A stretch of 64,000 nt of DNA from DATCHW01 sp036508135 (lineage in GTDB: Bacteria > Bacteroidota > Ignavibacteria > Tepidaquicellales > Tepidaquicellaceae), in assembly GCA_036508135.1 (NCBI GenBank), contig DATCHW010000024.1, positions 72,335 through 136,334 on the forward strand. Direction: 5' to 3'. Below, piece after piece: positions 26,104-36,020 of this stretch; within the stretch, counting starts at the first letter, position 1, and every line of letters starts with the position of its first letter. A program made the position numbers and the translations under genes. The notes beneath the pieces were generated by a model. The model saw only the letters and a list, made by a program, of their open reading frames with translations. It did not search any database and was not told the DNA's origin.

Positions 26104-27762
26104 ATGGAAACAGATTATTTAATTATAGGAAGTGGTATTGCAGGGCTTTCCCTTGCAGTCAAATTAAGTTCACTGGGAAATGTTTTGGTCATTACAAAAA
26201 AACAGAAATCGGAATCAAATACAAACTACGCCCAGGGTGGGATTGCTGCTGTGATTTCCGGAGAAGATAATTTTGCTCTTCATTTTTCCGATACAATCGA
26301 ATGCGGGGCAGGTTTATGTGACGACGATGCAGTTAATATTATTGTCAGGCAGGGTCCTGAGAGAATTCGCGAACTTATAAAATTTGGCACAAAATTTTCA
26401 GAGGAAAAAGGGTCATTAAAACTCGGAAAAGAGGGGGGACATTCCCGTCATAGAATAGTTCATTCCAATGATCTTACCGGGAAAGAAATAGAAAGAGCTT
26501 TGTTGCAAACTGCTTTGAATAATCCAAAAATAAAAATTCTTGAGTACTATTTTGGTATAGATTTTTTGACAAAGAAAAATCTGATCGAAAATAATACAAC
26601 ACAGAGTATCGAGAAATTGAAAAATTGTATCTGCAGTGATAATGAATGTTATGGGATATATGCTCTTAATGTAGGGACAGGGAAAGTAGAAAAAATCATA
26701 TCGAAATATACTATTCTTGCGAGCGGCGGATTAGGACAGGTTTATCTTCATACTACTAATCCTGCAATTGCTACCGGAGATGGTGTGGCAATGAGTTATC
26801 GTTCAGGTTGCGAAATTGCAAATATGGAGTTTGTCCAATTCCATCCTACTACTTTATTTAACAGCATGGATGATGTTACCTCACAGGTTTTTTTAATTTC
26901 TGAAGCAGTGAGGGGAGCCGGAGCAGTTTTAAAGTCGCTGGAAAAAGAAGATTTTATGCAGAAATATGATTACCGAAAATCACTAGCTCCGAGAGATATT
27001 GTTGCCAGGGCAATAGATAACGAGATGAAAAAAAGCGGTGACCCCTTTGTCTATCTTGATGTATCTTCTATCGGGGTTGAACGATTCAAAAAAGAATTTC
27101 CGCATATTTATGAAAATTGCCTTAAACACGGAATTGATATCGAAAAAGATATGATTCCCGTTGTACCTGCTGCCCATTATGCCTGCGGTGGTGTGAAAAC
27201 AGACTTATCAGGAAGGACGTGCCTTGATAATCTTTATGCTTGCGGTGAGGTTGCAATGACAGGTGTACACGGTGCTAACAGGTTAGCTTCTAACTCATTA
27301 CTGGAAGCCGTAGCTTTTTCCGAAAATATATACGAAGATTTAGTCAATATTTCAAAAAATAATGGCGAAAGAAATCATTTCATAAAAGAATCTGATATTC
27401 TGGACTGGAATGAAGAAGGTACGGAGAATAATGAAGAATGGATTCTTATTTCACATAATAAAAAAGAAATTAAAGAAGTGATGAGTGACTATATAGGAAT
27501 AGTCAGAAATACATACCGGCTGCAGAGGGCTTACAGGCGTATTAAAATGATGAAGGATGAAATTGAAGAATTTTACAAAAAAACAAAAGTAACAGTCGAA
27601 CTTTTAGAACTTCGAAATCTAGTTACGGTTGCTTATTTGATAATTCGTTCTGCTATGAAAAGAAAAGAATCCCGTGGATTGCATTATATGCTGGATTTCC
27701 CCGATAAAAATGATAAAAAATATAAACATGATACTGTAATTTTTAAGAAAAATATTTTTTAA
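26104..27762 (+). CDS. nadB: L-aspartate oxidase
   Basis: 552 residues. The FAD-binding N-terminus reads GSGIAGLSLAVKL. The NYAQGGIAAV segment, HSRHRIVH block, FVQFHPTTL and a GEVAMTGVHGANRLASNSLLE end are those of NadB. It oxidises L-aspartate to iminoaspartate, the first step of NAD synthesis. No nadA or nadC lies beside it. The carbon-nitrogen hydrolase further on is not enough by itself to link it to NAD synthesis. Confidence 0.95.
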   Translation: METDYLIIGSGIAGLSLAVKLSSLGNVLVITKKQKSESNTNYAQGGIAAVISGEDNFALHFSDTIECGAGLCDDDAVNIIVRQGPERIRELIKFGTKFSEEKGSLKLGKEGGHSRHRIVHSNDLTGKEIERALLQTALNNPKIKILEYYFGIDFLTKKNLIENNTTQSIEKLKNCICSDNECYGIYALNVGTGKVEKIISKYTILASGGLGQVYLHTTNPAIATGDGVAMSYRSGCEIANMEFVQFHPTTLFNSMDDVTSQVFLISEAVRGAGAVLKSLEKEDFMQKYDYRKSLAPRDIVARAIDNEMKKSGDPFVYLDVSSIGVERFKKEFPHIYENCLKHGIDIEKDMIPVVPAAHYACGGVKTDLSGRTCLDNLYACGEVAMTGVHGANRLASNSLLEAVAFSENIYEDLVNISKNNGERNHFIKESDILDWNEEGTENNEEWILISHNKKEIKEVMSDYIGIVRNTYRLQRAYRRIKMMKDEIEEFYKKTKVTVELLELRNLVTVAYLIIRSAMKRKESRGLHYMLDFPDKNDKKYKHDTVIFKKNIF

Positions 27763-27784
27763 TATCTGGATTCGCATCGATAAA

Positions 27785-28735
27785 TTGGCAAAATTAATTT
27801 TATTTTTCATTTCCCTTTTTGTTTTAAGCATTTCATCCTTCAACTGCAGGTATAAAACAAAAGAAACAGACAATAATCAGGATATTAATAAAACAATTAC
27901 AAAGCAAGTTACTATAGGAAACAAGAATTACACTTTTGCATTTCCTGATTCGAGGGAAATATTTAAAATTGATACCGTAAGGTTTTTCGAAAATGAGAAT
28001 TTGAAAATTGTTTCGCTTTCGCGTTTCAGGGATAGTATCACTTCAGCAACTGAAATCAATCATGGTTTTGATTTTATTGACGTGTTTATGATTGATACTC
28101 TAAAAAGTGAATTACAAAGAATTTTTGCCGATACAGTTTACAATAGCGTCGAATGTTCATATCTTGAATTTGAGAAAGGGTTCCCAAAAAAAATTCTTAT
28201 TTATACAGATGCAGAAGGTATTGATACTGTTGCTTCCAAAGGGATGCTTATATATAATTCTTCTTTTCAGAATAATATAAATCTAGTGAAATATTTCGAT
28301 TCCGGTAAACCCGTCGTTTTGAAACTAAAAGGCAATGAGCAATATGTAATCATGACATATGACAATTATTGGGGTATTTTCACATTCCCCGATCAGATTA
28401 CATATTTGAAAGATATTTATACTTTTGAAAAAGATTCTCTCTTAATCGTAAACGATCAATATAAATATATCTTTGAAAATCAATCTGCAGACCTGAGAAA
28501 AAAGTTTGATAAATATAAATATGAAATAAATTCAGGAAGAAAATTACAGGAAAAGCAATACCCGCTCTATAAAGAAATGGTTGGAATATTTTTAAATATG
28601 TTATCTATAAATGAGATAGATAACATAAATGATTTTTGGAATTCAGAAAAAGAATATTTGGTGAAGCACCTCAGAGAAGATCAATTTTTAGATTTAAATA
28701 ATTTTGTTAAAAGAATTGAAATAATTGGGAAATAA
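27785..28735 (+). CDS. lipoprotein-like secreted protein of unknown function
   Basis: 316 residues from a TTG start 22 bases after nadB. The N-terminus is a hydrophobic signal with a lipobox-like end at C21 (SSFNC), then a Lys/Thr/Asp-rich linker. The rest has no motif I know. The gene ends inside the next one (glycosyltransferase start at 28725), so they are probably co-transcribed. Confidence 0.65.
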   Translation: MAKLILFFISLFVLSISSFNCRYKTKETDNNQDINKTITKQVTIGNKNYTFAFPDSREIFKIDTVRFFENENLKIVSLSRFRDSITSATEINHGFDFIDVFMIDTLKSELQRIFADTVYNSVECSYLEFEKGFPKKILIYTDAEGIDTVASKGMLIYNSSFQNNINLVKYFDSGKPVVLKLKGNEQYVIMTYDNYWGIFTFPDQITYLKDIYTFEKDSLLIVNDQYKYIFENQSADLRKKFDKYKYEINSGRKLQEKQYPLYKEMVGIFLNMLSINEIDNINDFWNSEKEYLVKHLREDQFLDLNNFVKRIEIIGK

Positions 28736-29600
28736 TATTCCAAATAATACAGATATATCGATAATTATTGTAACTTGGAACAGTGAAGATGACATTCCCG
28801 AATGCCTTAATTCTATTTATGGACAGGAATATGGTTTTCAATTAGAGACTATTATTATTGACAATAATTCATCGGATAACAGTGTTAAGGTTGTTAAAAA
28901 CTTCAATGAAATGCAGAGTTCTGACATTAAGATCATAGAAAATAAAGAGAATACAGGATTTACAATTGCCTGCAATCAGGGTATTAGAATTTCCACCGGT
29001 CAGTATGTTCTTTTACTTAATCCTGACACTGAAATAATTGAGAATTCTCTTGAATTACTTTATAATAAGTTCGAAAAAGAAAATATCTATTCGGCTATAG
29101 CACCAAAATTATTAAACGAAGACGGTTCAATACAACTTTCCTGCCGTACTCTCCCGCGGTATGCTGATTTATTCTCGGAGATATTTCTTTTATCTAATAT
29201 ATTTCCGAAAAGTAAAATATTCTCCCGATGGAAAATGAATTATTTTTCTCACAATGAAATTGCAGAAGTTGAACAGCCAATGGCAGCTGCATTACTTTTA
29301 AAAAAAACGGTATTGAATGAAATACAGAATTTTGATGAAAGTTATTATATGTTCTTTAATGATGTTGACTTGTGCAAAAAAATGTATGACAATAATTATA
29401 AAATATTATTTTATCCCGTAGCACGTTTTGTACATAAAAAAGGTACCAGCATTTATAAAGACAGGGCGAGGATGATAAAAGCATGGAATTCCGATTGCCT
29501 TAATTATTTCAAAAAATATCATTATAGTTTTTTAAAATACAATTTATTGAAGATTTTTCTAAAATTAACCGGTTCGATAAGAATCTTATTTAAACTTTGA
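28725..29600 (+). CDS. glycosyltransferase family 2
   Basis: 291 residues from a TTG start overlapping the previous gene by 11 bases. It has the GT-A features: SIIIVTWNSEDDIPECL, DNNSSDNS, and an LNPDTEI acidic motif for the nucleotide-sugar metal, then a DESYYMFFNDVDLCKK acceptor region. This resembles rhamnosyltransferase-type enzymes that build surface polysaccharides. Its stop is followed directly by the next gene. Confidence 0.88.
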   Translation: MGNNIPNNTDISIIIVTWNSEDDIPECLNSIYGQEYGFQLETIIIDNNSSDNSVKVVKNFNEMQSSDIKIIENKENTGFTIACNQGIRISTGQYVLLLNPDTEIIENSLELLYNKFEKENIYSAIAPKLLNEDGSIQLSCRTLPRYADLFSEIFLLSNIFPKSKIFSRWKMNYFSHNEIAEVEQPMAAALLLKKTVLNEIQNFDESYYMFFNDVDLCKKMYDNNYKILFYPVARFVHKKGTSIYKDRARMIKAWNSDCLNYFKKYHYSFLKYNLLKIFLKLTGSIRILFKL

Positions 29601-29602
29601 AT

Positions 29603-30439
29603 ATGAAAATAGCTATTGCTCAAACAAATTCATTTCTCGGAAATCTCGGGAGAAATATCGAACACCATATTGAATATATTCGTGAAGCCATAAAAAATAA
29701 GGCTGAATTGGTTTTATTCCCCGAACTATCGCTCACCGGATATTCTCTTAAAGATATAAATTATGAGATTGCAATAAATTTAAAAAATCTTGAAAAACTA
29801 ATTGATTTGCTCAAATTAAGCTTTGAAATAGATATCATTTGCGGTTTAGTTGAAGAAGATGATAATTTTAATGTTTTTAATTCTTCAGTCTTTTTATCCA
29901 AGGGAAAAATAATCCATACTCACAGAAAAATATATCCTCCCACTTATGGTCTTTTCGAAGAATTCCGGTATTTTTCAAAGGGAAAATTTTGCTCAACTTT
30001 TGATACAGCATCAGGTAAAGCTGGAATGCTTATCTGTGAGGACATGTGGCATGTATCCCTGCTGTATATTCTTGCTCTTGGAGGTGCAAAAGTAATTTTC
30101 GGTTTAGCCGCTTCTCCTACGAGATTGGCGGTTAATCAAAGTGACTTCAGGAATTATGAAATCAATTCGGAACATCACAAAACTTTTTCCCGTTTGTTAT
30201 CTTTATATTTTGTCTTCGCAAATAGGGTAGGGTACGAAGACGGAATCAATTTCTGGGGAGGAAGTGAAATAATTGATCCATTTGGAAATGTTTTAGCTAA
30301 AGCAAAACTCTTTGAAGAGGATATGGTTTATAGCGACATTGATATGAAAAAAGTAAAAAATGCCCGACAGCAAGCAAGGCATTTTCTCGATGAAGATATA
30401 GAAAATACGTTATTAAATTTAAATAACATCGATTATTGA
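29603..30439 (+). CDS. carbon-nitrogen hydrolase (nitrilase family)
   Basis: 278 residues from the ATG at 29603; an alternative TTG lies two codons earlier. The Glu-Lys-Cys triad is visible: E41 in FPELSLTGY, K109 in HRKIYPP, and C145 in MLICEDMW. Members hydrolyse amides or nitriles; one clade feeds ammonia to NAD synthetase, and the presence of nadB upstream makes that thinkable but unproven. It starts two bases after the glycosyltransferase stop. Confidence 0.85.
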   Translation: MKIAIAQTNSFLGNLGRNIEHHIEYIREAIKNKAELVLFPELSLTGYSLKDINYEIAINLKNLEKLIDLLKLSFEIDIICGLVEEDDNFNVFNSSVFLSKGKIIHTHRKIYPPTYGLFEEFRYFSKGKFCSTFDTASGKAGMLICEDMWHVSLLYILALGGAKVIFGLAASPTRLAVNQSDFRNYEINSEHHKTFSRLLSLYFVFANRVGYEDGINFWGGSEIIDPFGNVLAKAKLFEEDMVYSDIDMKKVKNARQQARHFLDEDIENTLLNLNNIDY

Positions 30440-30509
30440 ATCAAATTATTGATTACTTTTTGAATTTTATGTGTCATTATGAATAGCTAAATTATGTATT
30501 ATTTAAATT

Positions 30510-31550
30510 ATGAGCGAAATTCTATCACATAGAGAAAAAGAAGTTTTGAGATACATAGTGGAAAACTTTGTAAAATCTGCTTTACCGGTTGGTTCACGCT
30601 CAATTTCAAAACAAACTGACCTCAATTTATCTTCTGCCACTATACGCAATGTAATGAGTGACCTTGAAGAAATGGAATTTCTAAGCACACCGCATACTTC
30701 TGCCGGAAGGATTCCTACTGATAAAGGATATAGATTTTATGTGAATAGTCTAATGGCAAAAGATAACCTATCGGAAAGTGAAATTGCGTTCCTGAAATCA
30801 CAGATTGAGGAAATAAAATCCGGAGTACCGGGGAGTGATGATATTTATATCGAAACTTCAAAAATACTCGGCAAAATTTCTCATCAGCTTGCTGTTGTTA
30901 GTCAGCCTTTTTTAAAAAGCGGTATACTCGAAAAGCTTGATATTATACGGCTATCTTCGAACAAAATTCTTGTTGTAATTAATATTAAATCAGGTTTTGT
31001 TAAAACTGTTATTCTTGAAATTGACAGCGACATTTCAAAAGCGAAAGTTGACAAGCTTTCTGCTTTTCTAAATGAAAAACTTAAGGGCCTCACACTTAAA
31101 GTAATCCGTGAGACATTTGAAGATAGAGTTAAGGATTATCAATCTCAAAACTCAGAGCTTGTTCAAATGTTCATCAATTCAATTGATGAACTTTACGATG
31201 AAGGAGATAAAGGAAATAAAATTTATATCGGGGGTACCGGCGAAGTGATAATGCAGCCGGAATTCGATGACCCCAAGAATTTCAGAAATATAATAGAACT
31301 AACAGAAGATAAAAATCTCGTTCTCCATATTTTTCAGAATCTTGAGGTAGAAAAAGTATCTGTTTCAATCGGCAATGAAAATCCTGACCTGAAACTTAAA
31401 GACTATAGCATTATTTGCTCGAATTATAATATAGGTGAAATTCATGGTAATATAGGAATTCTTGGACCTAAAAGAATGAATTATTCAAAGATGATTTCTC
31501 TGATTGAATATACATCCAAATTAATATCGGAATTATATACTAAATCTTAA
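30510..31550 (+). CDS. hrcA: heat-inducible transcription repressor HrcA
   Basis: 346 residues. It has the winged-helix N-terminus of HrcA (SHREKEVLRYIVENFV, then GSRSISKQTDLNLSSATIRN and a TSAGRIPTDKGYRFYV block), followed by the regulator domain. HrcA represses chaperone genes by binding CIRCE sites. I looked for CIRCE in the 70 bases upstream and did not find it. It leads hrcA-grpE-dnaJ; dnaK is not in the window. Confidence 0.94.
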   Translation: MSEILSHREKEVLRYIVENFVKSALPVGSRSISKQTDLNLSSATIRNVMSDLEEMEFLSTPHTSAGRIPTDKGYRFYVNSLMAKDNLSESEIAFLKSQIEEIKSGVPGSDDIYIETSKILGKISHQLAVVSQPFLKSGILEKLDIIRLSSNKILVVINIKSGFVKTVILEIDSDISKAKVDKLSAFLNEKLKGLTLKVIRETFEDRVKDYQSQNSELVQMFINSIDELYDEGDKGNKIYIGGTGEVIMQPEFDDPKNFRNIIELTEDKNLVLHIFQNLEVEKVSVSIGNENPDLKLKDYSIICSNYNIGEIHGNIGILGPKRMNYSKMISLIEYTSKLISELYTKS

Positions 31551-31557
31551 TTATTAT

Positions 31558-32127
31558 ATGAAAGACAAGGATAAAAAAATTAAAATAAACATCAAAACAC
31601 CCGAAGAAAATATTTTACAGGAAAAGGATATTAATCCCTCAGAAGAAAATAATAAGCCTGATGAAATTGAAATTATAAAAAATCAAATAGAAGAATATAA
31701 GGATTCGCTTCTCCGAAAAGCTGCGGAGTTTGAGAATTATAAACGCCGAACGGAAATCGAATTATCAAGCTATTTTAAATATGCTTCGGAAAAACTCCTG
31801 CGGAAACTTATACCTGTTTTCGATGATATGAATAGAGCCATCGAGTCAATTGAGAAAGGTGAAACAAATGATTTTGAGACACTTAAAAAAGGCGTAATTT
31901 CTATTGCGGAAAAGTTTAAACTAATTCTCGAAAAAGAAGGATTAAAAGAAATTGATTGCCTGAATAAGGAATTTCAGGTTGATACCTGCGATGCTCTTTT
32001 GCAGATTCCAAGAGATGACGTTAAACCTCATACAGTAGTGGAAGTAGTTGAAAAAGGATATTATTTCAAAGATAAAGTGCTGAAGCATGCAAAAGTAATT
32101 GTATCATCTGAAACTGAAAAAGAATAA
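31558..32127 (+). CDS. grpE: nucleotide exchange factor GrpE
   Basis: 189 residues: a charged, Lys/Glu-rich head, the long helical dimerisation region (LLRKAAEFENYKRR), and a beta domain with ALLQIPRDDVKPHTVVEVVEKGY. GrpE releases ADP from DnaK. It sits 7 bases after hrcA and 9 before dnaJ. Confidence 0.94.
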   Translation: MKDKDKKIKINIKTPEENILQEKDINPSEENNKPDEIEIIKNQIEEYKDSLLRKAAEFENYKRRTEIELSSYFKYASEKLLRKLIPVFDDMNRAIESIEKGETNDFETLKKGVISIAEKFKLILEKEGLKEIDCLNKEFQVDTCDALLQIPRDDVKPHTVVEVVEKGYYFKDKVLKHAKVIVSSETEKE

Positions 32128-32136
32128 AGAACGAAT

Positions 32137-33291
32137 ATGACATCAAAAAGAGATTATTATGAAATACTAAGTGTTAGCAAATCAGCATCAACAGATGAGA
32201 TAAAATCTTCTTATCGCAAGCTTGCAATGCAACATCATCCGGATAGAAATCCCGGTAATAAAGAAGCCGAAGATAAATTCAAGGAAGTAGCCGAAGCTTA
32301 TGAAGCTCTGTCAGATCCTCAGAAGCGTCAGGTATATGATCAATATGGACATTCAGGATTAAACAATACCGGTTTCCATGGTTTTGATAATATTAATGAT
32401 ATTTTCTCCCATTTCGGAGATATTTTCGGAAGTTTCGGCGGCGGAAGCATATTTGATGATTTCTTCGGAGGCGGCTCATCACGCCAGCAGCGAAGTCATA
32501 AGCATCAGGGAGAAGATTTAAAAATAAATATAAAACTCACACTGGCAGAAATAGCAGATGGTGCGGAAAAGAAGATCAAGATAAAAAAATTCATTCGCTG
32601 TACTACCTGTGAAGGTTCAGGAGCAAAGTCCGGCAGTGGTTATGTTAATTGCTCTTATTGCAATGGAACGGGTGAACTTCGTCAGGTCTCACGCTCCATC
32701 TTCGGACAATTTGTGAATGTAAGTGTTTGTGCATATTGTCAGGGGGAAGGAAAGATTCTTAAAGATAAATGTAATAGTTGTAATGGCGAGGGCAGGATTA
32801 AAGCTGAAGCTAATATCACCGTTCAAATTCCTCCGGGTGTCTCTGAAGGGCAGTATATTCCTCTGCGAGGTGAAGGTAACATAGGGATTCGAGGAGGTAT
32901 TCCCGGAGATCTTCGTGTACATATAGGAGAACTGGAAGATGAAAATTTTATCAGGAATGAAGACGATGTTGTTTATAATTTGAACTTAAGCATTATTGAT
33001 GCAGCGCTCGGTGTCGATATTCTCGTTCCGACTCTTAAGAGTAAAGCCAAATTAAAAATTGACCCGGGCACCCAACCCGGAAAAATTTTAAGAATGAAAG
33101 AAAAAGGCATCAAGCATCTTAATGGTTATGGCAGGGGAGACCAGCTTGTAATAGTTAATATTTATATACCTGAGAAGATGTCTTCGAAAGAAAAAACTAT
33201 ACTTAAAGAACTATCAAAATCCGAAAATTTTAAGCCAAAATCTTTTTCGAAAAATAAAGACTCTAACTTCTTTAAGAATATCTTTAGTTAA
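32137..33291 (+). CDS. dnaJ: chaperone DnaJ
   Basis: 384 residues. The J domain has HHPDRNPG with the HPD motif, followed by a Gly/Phe-rich linker. Four CxxCxGxG-type zinc repeats follow (CTTCEGSG, CSYCNGTG, CAYCQGEG, CNSCNGEG), then the C-terminal substrate domains. It stimulates DnaK ATPase and binds unfolded clients. It ends 3 bases from the stop of the convergent ppa gene. Confidence 0.95.
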   Translation: MTSKRDYYEILSVSKSASTDEIKSSYRKLAMQHHPDRNPGNKEAEDKFKEVAEAYEALSDPQKRQVYDQYGHSGLNNTGFHGFDNINDIFSHFGDIFGSFGGGSIFDDFFGGGSSRQQRSHKHQGEDLKINIKLTLAEIADGAEKKIKIKKFIRCTTCEGSGAKSGSGYVNCSYCNGTGELRQVSRSIFGQFVNVSVCAYCQGEGKILKDKCNSCNGEGRIKAEANITVQIPPGVSEGQYIPLRGEGNIGIRGGIPGDLRVHIGELEDENFIRNEDDVVYNLNLSIIDAALGVDILVPTLKSKAKLKIDPGTQPGKILRMKEKGIKHLNGYGRGDQLVIVNIYIPEKMSSKEKTILKELSKSENFKPKSFSKNKDSNFFKNIFS

Positions 33292-33294
33292 ATA

Positions 33295-33966
33295 TTAAAA
33301 CTTATCCATCAGTAAATTATTTAATGAGGAATATTTGTCTATATAATCTTCATAGCTTTTTTGAATAATCGAATAAGCCTCTTCCCGTCCGTAAACATGA
33401 GTGATTTCACAGTTTCTTTTTTCTGCACCCGGAGCTTCTTTATAAGTCAAAAAGTAATGTTGAAGTCTATCTATTAGTGAAGCCGGGGAATCGCTCACGT
33501 CATTCCAGCCGCCGAATACCGCATCCTTTTGCATAACGGCAATAATTTTATCATCAGCCTCATCTCCGTCTATCATTCTTAAGCCTCCTATTGGTGACGC
33601 TTTTAGTAGAATATCGTTATGTGTAATTGGTTTTTCCGTAAGCACACAAATATCAAGCGGGTCGCCATCACCTTTTATTCCTATCCTTCCTGTTTTTTCT
33701 TCGCAGTATTTTCCAACTCTTTTTCCGCAATATGTTTGAGGTATAAACCCGTAAGGGGTGGGGCATATATTTGAAAATAATTGTGGACGATCAATTTTCA
33801 GATATCCGCTTTTTTTATCTATTTCATATTTTACGGTATCAGTAGGTACTATCTCAATAAATGCATTAACGCATTTTGGCATATCATCGCCAATCGTTAC
33901 GCCATGCCAGGGGTGTGCTTTTAATATGTGTCTTATTTCTTTCCAGATATTTTCTAAGTTTTCCAT
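33295..33966 (-). CDS. ppa: inorganic pyrophosphatase
   Basis: 223 residues. The family-I soluble pyrophosphatase signature is seen: VPTDTVKYEIDKKSGYL, GDGDPLDICVL with the metal-binding aspartates, and DGDEADDKIIAV. It splits pyrophosphate released in biosynthesis. It reads leftward and converges on dnaJ. Confidence 0.93.
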   Translation of the reverse strand: MENLENIWKEIRHILKAHPWHGVTIGDDMPKCVNAFIEIVPTDTVKYEIDKKSGYLKIDRPQLFSNICPTPYGFIPQTYCGKRVGKYCEEKTGRIGIKGDGDPLDICVLTEKPITHNDILLKASPIGGLRMIDGDEADDKIIAVMQKDAVFGGWNDVSDSPASLIDRLQHYFLTYKEAPGAEKRNCEITHVYGREEAYSIIQKSYEDYIDKYSSLNNLLMDKF

Positions 33967-34038
33967 TGTAAAATTATTAATTATATTTTATTCGCAGACT
34001 GCAGAACAAGATTTTATTGTTCCTGATGAAGCATTCAG

Positions 34039-34659
34039 TTATGAAATAAATTCCAATGCTTTCTTTATGATATCTTCCGTAGTTAAGTTAATTCCTTCAT
34101 TTTGCTTCAAGACTTCTCTTATCAATTTTTCTGCTTCGCTTCTCTGGTAGCCAAGATTCATTAATGCTGCGGCAGCTTCCATTCGTGGCTGCTCTTTCGA
34201 GTTATAATCAATCGATCTTGCTTTTAGTTCTTCTTCTGTGTCTGAATCAATTGAGAGTTTCAATATTTTATCCCTGAGAGCTATTGAGATCATGTCAAGC
34301 TTTTTAGGACCTATACCCGGAATCTTGTAATTTCGCAAGTTTTGTTTATCCGTAATTAATCCTATGATTTCAGCAAAGCCGGCATAGGAAAGAATATTAT
34401 GGGCTGTTTTAGAACTGATACCGCTTACAGTATTCAAAAGTTTGAACATCTCTTTTTCCTTTTCATCAAAAAAACCGTAAAGAGTTAGTGAATCTTCTTT
34501 AACATCGAGATGAGTTATAATCTCGAGCTCTTCATTTAACGGGCAGAGATTATCAATCACTTTTTTAGAAACAAAAATACCAAAACCGATACCATTCACT
34601 TCAAGCAAAATTTTATTTTTCTTCTGCTGTTTTAATTTTCCTTTTAATGTTTCTATCAT
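34039..34659 (-). CDS. ruvA: Holliday junction helicase subunit RuvA
   Basis: 206 residues: OB-fold head (MIETLKGKLK), two helix-hairpin-helix motifs (FKLLNTVSGISSKTAHNIL and KIPGIGPKKLDMI), and a C-terminal UBA-like domain that touches RuvB (AAAALMNLGYQRSEAEKLI). It binds four-way junctions. It follows ruvC by 5 bases; ruvB is not next to it. Confidence 0.94.
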   Translation of the reverse strand: MIETLKGKLKQQKKNKILLEVNGIGFGIFVSKKVIDNLCPLNEELEIITHLDVKEDSLTLYGFFDEKEKEMFKLLNTVSGISSKTAHNILSYAGFAEIIGLITDKQNLRNYKIPGIGPKKLDMISIALRDKILKLSIDSDTEEELKARSIDYNSKEQPRMEAAAALMNLGYQRSEAEKLIREVLKQNEGINLTTEDIIKKALEFIS

Positions 34660-34664
34660 AATAA

Positions 34665-35240
34665 TTATATCTGTTTTTTAAGAATTTTTTCAGGATTGGA
34701 TTCTACAAATTCCTTCCATCCCGATTTATTTTTTCTGCCGGTAAATCCCTTTCCGGAAAATTGTACATTCCTCGATATACAAAAATAATGACACAGGGCA
34801 ATCGAAAGTGCATCCGAAGAATCGAAGAATTTTGGTTTTTCTTTTATAGCAAGAATACTTTTGATAATTGAAAGAACCTTTTGTTTTGATGATGCTCCAT
34901 TTCCGGTGACAGATTTTTTTATTTCCCTTGGAGAATATTCGCCTACGTTAAGTTGTTTATTCATTGCGGCAACTATTGCAGCACCTCTCACCTGACCGAG
35001 TTTTAGTGTAGATTGTATATTTTTACCATAAAATGCAGTTTCTATAGCAAATTCATCCGGATGGAATAATGAGATTTTTTTAATGCAGAAATCGTATACC
35101 TTTTTCAAGCGGTTCTTCATAGGTTCTTTAGAACTCATTTTCAATGTGTCATATTCCACTAAATATATTTTCCCTCCGGAGATTTCAATAATCCCCGTTC
35201 CTGTTATTACTGAGCCCGGGTCAATACCTATAACTCTCAA
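34665..35240 (-). CDS. ruvC: Holliday junction resolvase RuvC
   Basis: 191 residues. Acidic active-site residues are seen in IGIDPGS near the N-terminus, the ETAFYGKN block, and the C-terminal SSDALSIALCH block. The GASSKQKV segment matches RuvC. It cuts Holliday junctions made by recombination and acts with RuvAB. It lies between yebC and ruvA, the standard order. Confidence 0.94.
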   Translation of the reverse strand: MRVIGIDPGSVITGTGIIEISGGKIYLVEYDTLKMSSKEPMKNRLKKVYDFCIKKISLFHPDEFAIETAFYGKNIQSTLKLGQVRGAAIVAAMNKQLNVGEYSPREIKKSVTGNGASSKQKVLSIIKSILAIKEKPKFFDSSDALSIALCHYFCISRNVQFSGKGFTGRKNKSGWKEFVESNPEKILKKQI

Positions 35241-35249
35241 AGAGTGAAA

Positions 35250-35978
35250 TTATGATTTCGGAAAATCAGCATTGGAGAATACGTTCTGAACGTCATCATA
35301 ATCTTCAACTGCTTCAAGAAATTTTATCACGTCTGAAGCGCCTTTTTCATCAATGGCAACCAAATCTTTTGCAATATATTGAAGAGAAGCACTATCAGTC
35401 TTATATTGCTTCTCTTCTAATGCCTTTCTTACTTTTTCAAAGTTCTCAATAGAAGAGATGATTTCGTAAACCGTATCTTCATCTCTTAAATCATCCGCAC
35501 CCGCATCGAGTACCACTTCCATGATTTCATCTTCGGAATGATTTTCTTTTTCGACAAACACAACCCCTTTTCTTTCAAACATCCATGCAACAGATCCTGA
35601 TTCTCCAAGATTACCGTTATGTTTTGTTATAAGATGTCTGAGTTCGGCAACTGTTCTGTTCCTGTTATCAGTTACGCACTCTATCATAACTGCAATTCCG
35701 TGAGGAGCATAAGCTTCGTAATTTATTTCTTCATATCTTACTCCTTCAAGTTCACCTGTACCTTTCTTTATTGCACGGGTAATATTATCCTGAGGCATAT
35801 TGCTGCTTTTCGCACTCGCAATAGCGAGTCTTAATCTCGGGTTACCAGCAGGATCTCCTCCGCCATCTCTTGCTGATATTGTGATTTCCTTTATTATCTT
35901 GGTAAATACTTTACCCCTTGCTGAATCTGTTGCAGCTTTTTTTCTTTTTATGGTTGCCCATTTAGAGTGTCCGGACAT
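35250..35978 (-). CDS. yebC: YebC/PmpR-family regulatory protein
   Basis: 242 residues. The N-terminus SGHSKWATIKRKKAATDSARG and the AKSSNMPQDNI and IMIECVTDNRNRT-like segments are diagnostic of the family. The members are implicated in transcription control or in relief of ribosome stalling at proline runs. It stands first in yebC-ruvC-ruvA. Confidence 0.94.
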   Translation of the reverse strand: MSGHSKWATIKRKKAATDSARGKVFTKIIKEITISARDGGGDPAGNPRLRLAIASAKSSNMPQDNITRAIKKGTGELEGVRYEEINYEAYAPHGIAVMIECVTDNRNRTVAELRHLITKHNGNLGESGSVAWMFERKGVVFVEKENHSEDEIMEVVLDAGADDLRDEDTVYEIISSIENFEKVRKALEEKQYKTDSASLQYIAKDLVAIDEKGASDVIKFLEAVEDYDDVQNVFSNADFPKS

Positions 35979-36020
35979 AAATTTAAAAATTTAAAATTCT
36001 AAAATATTAATTGAAAAATT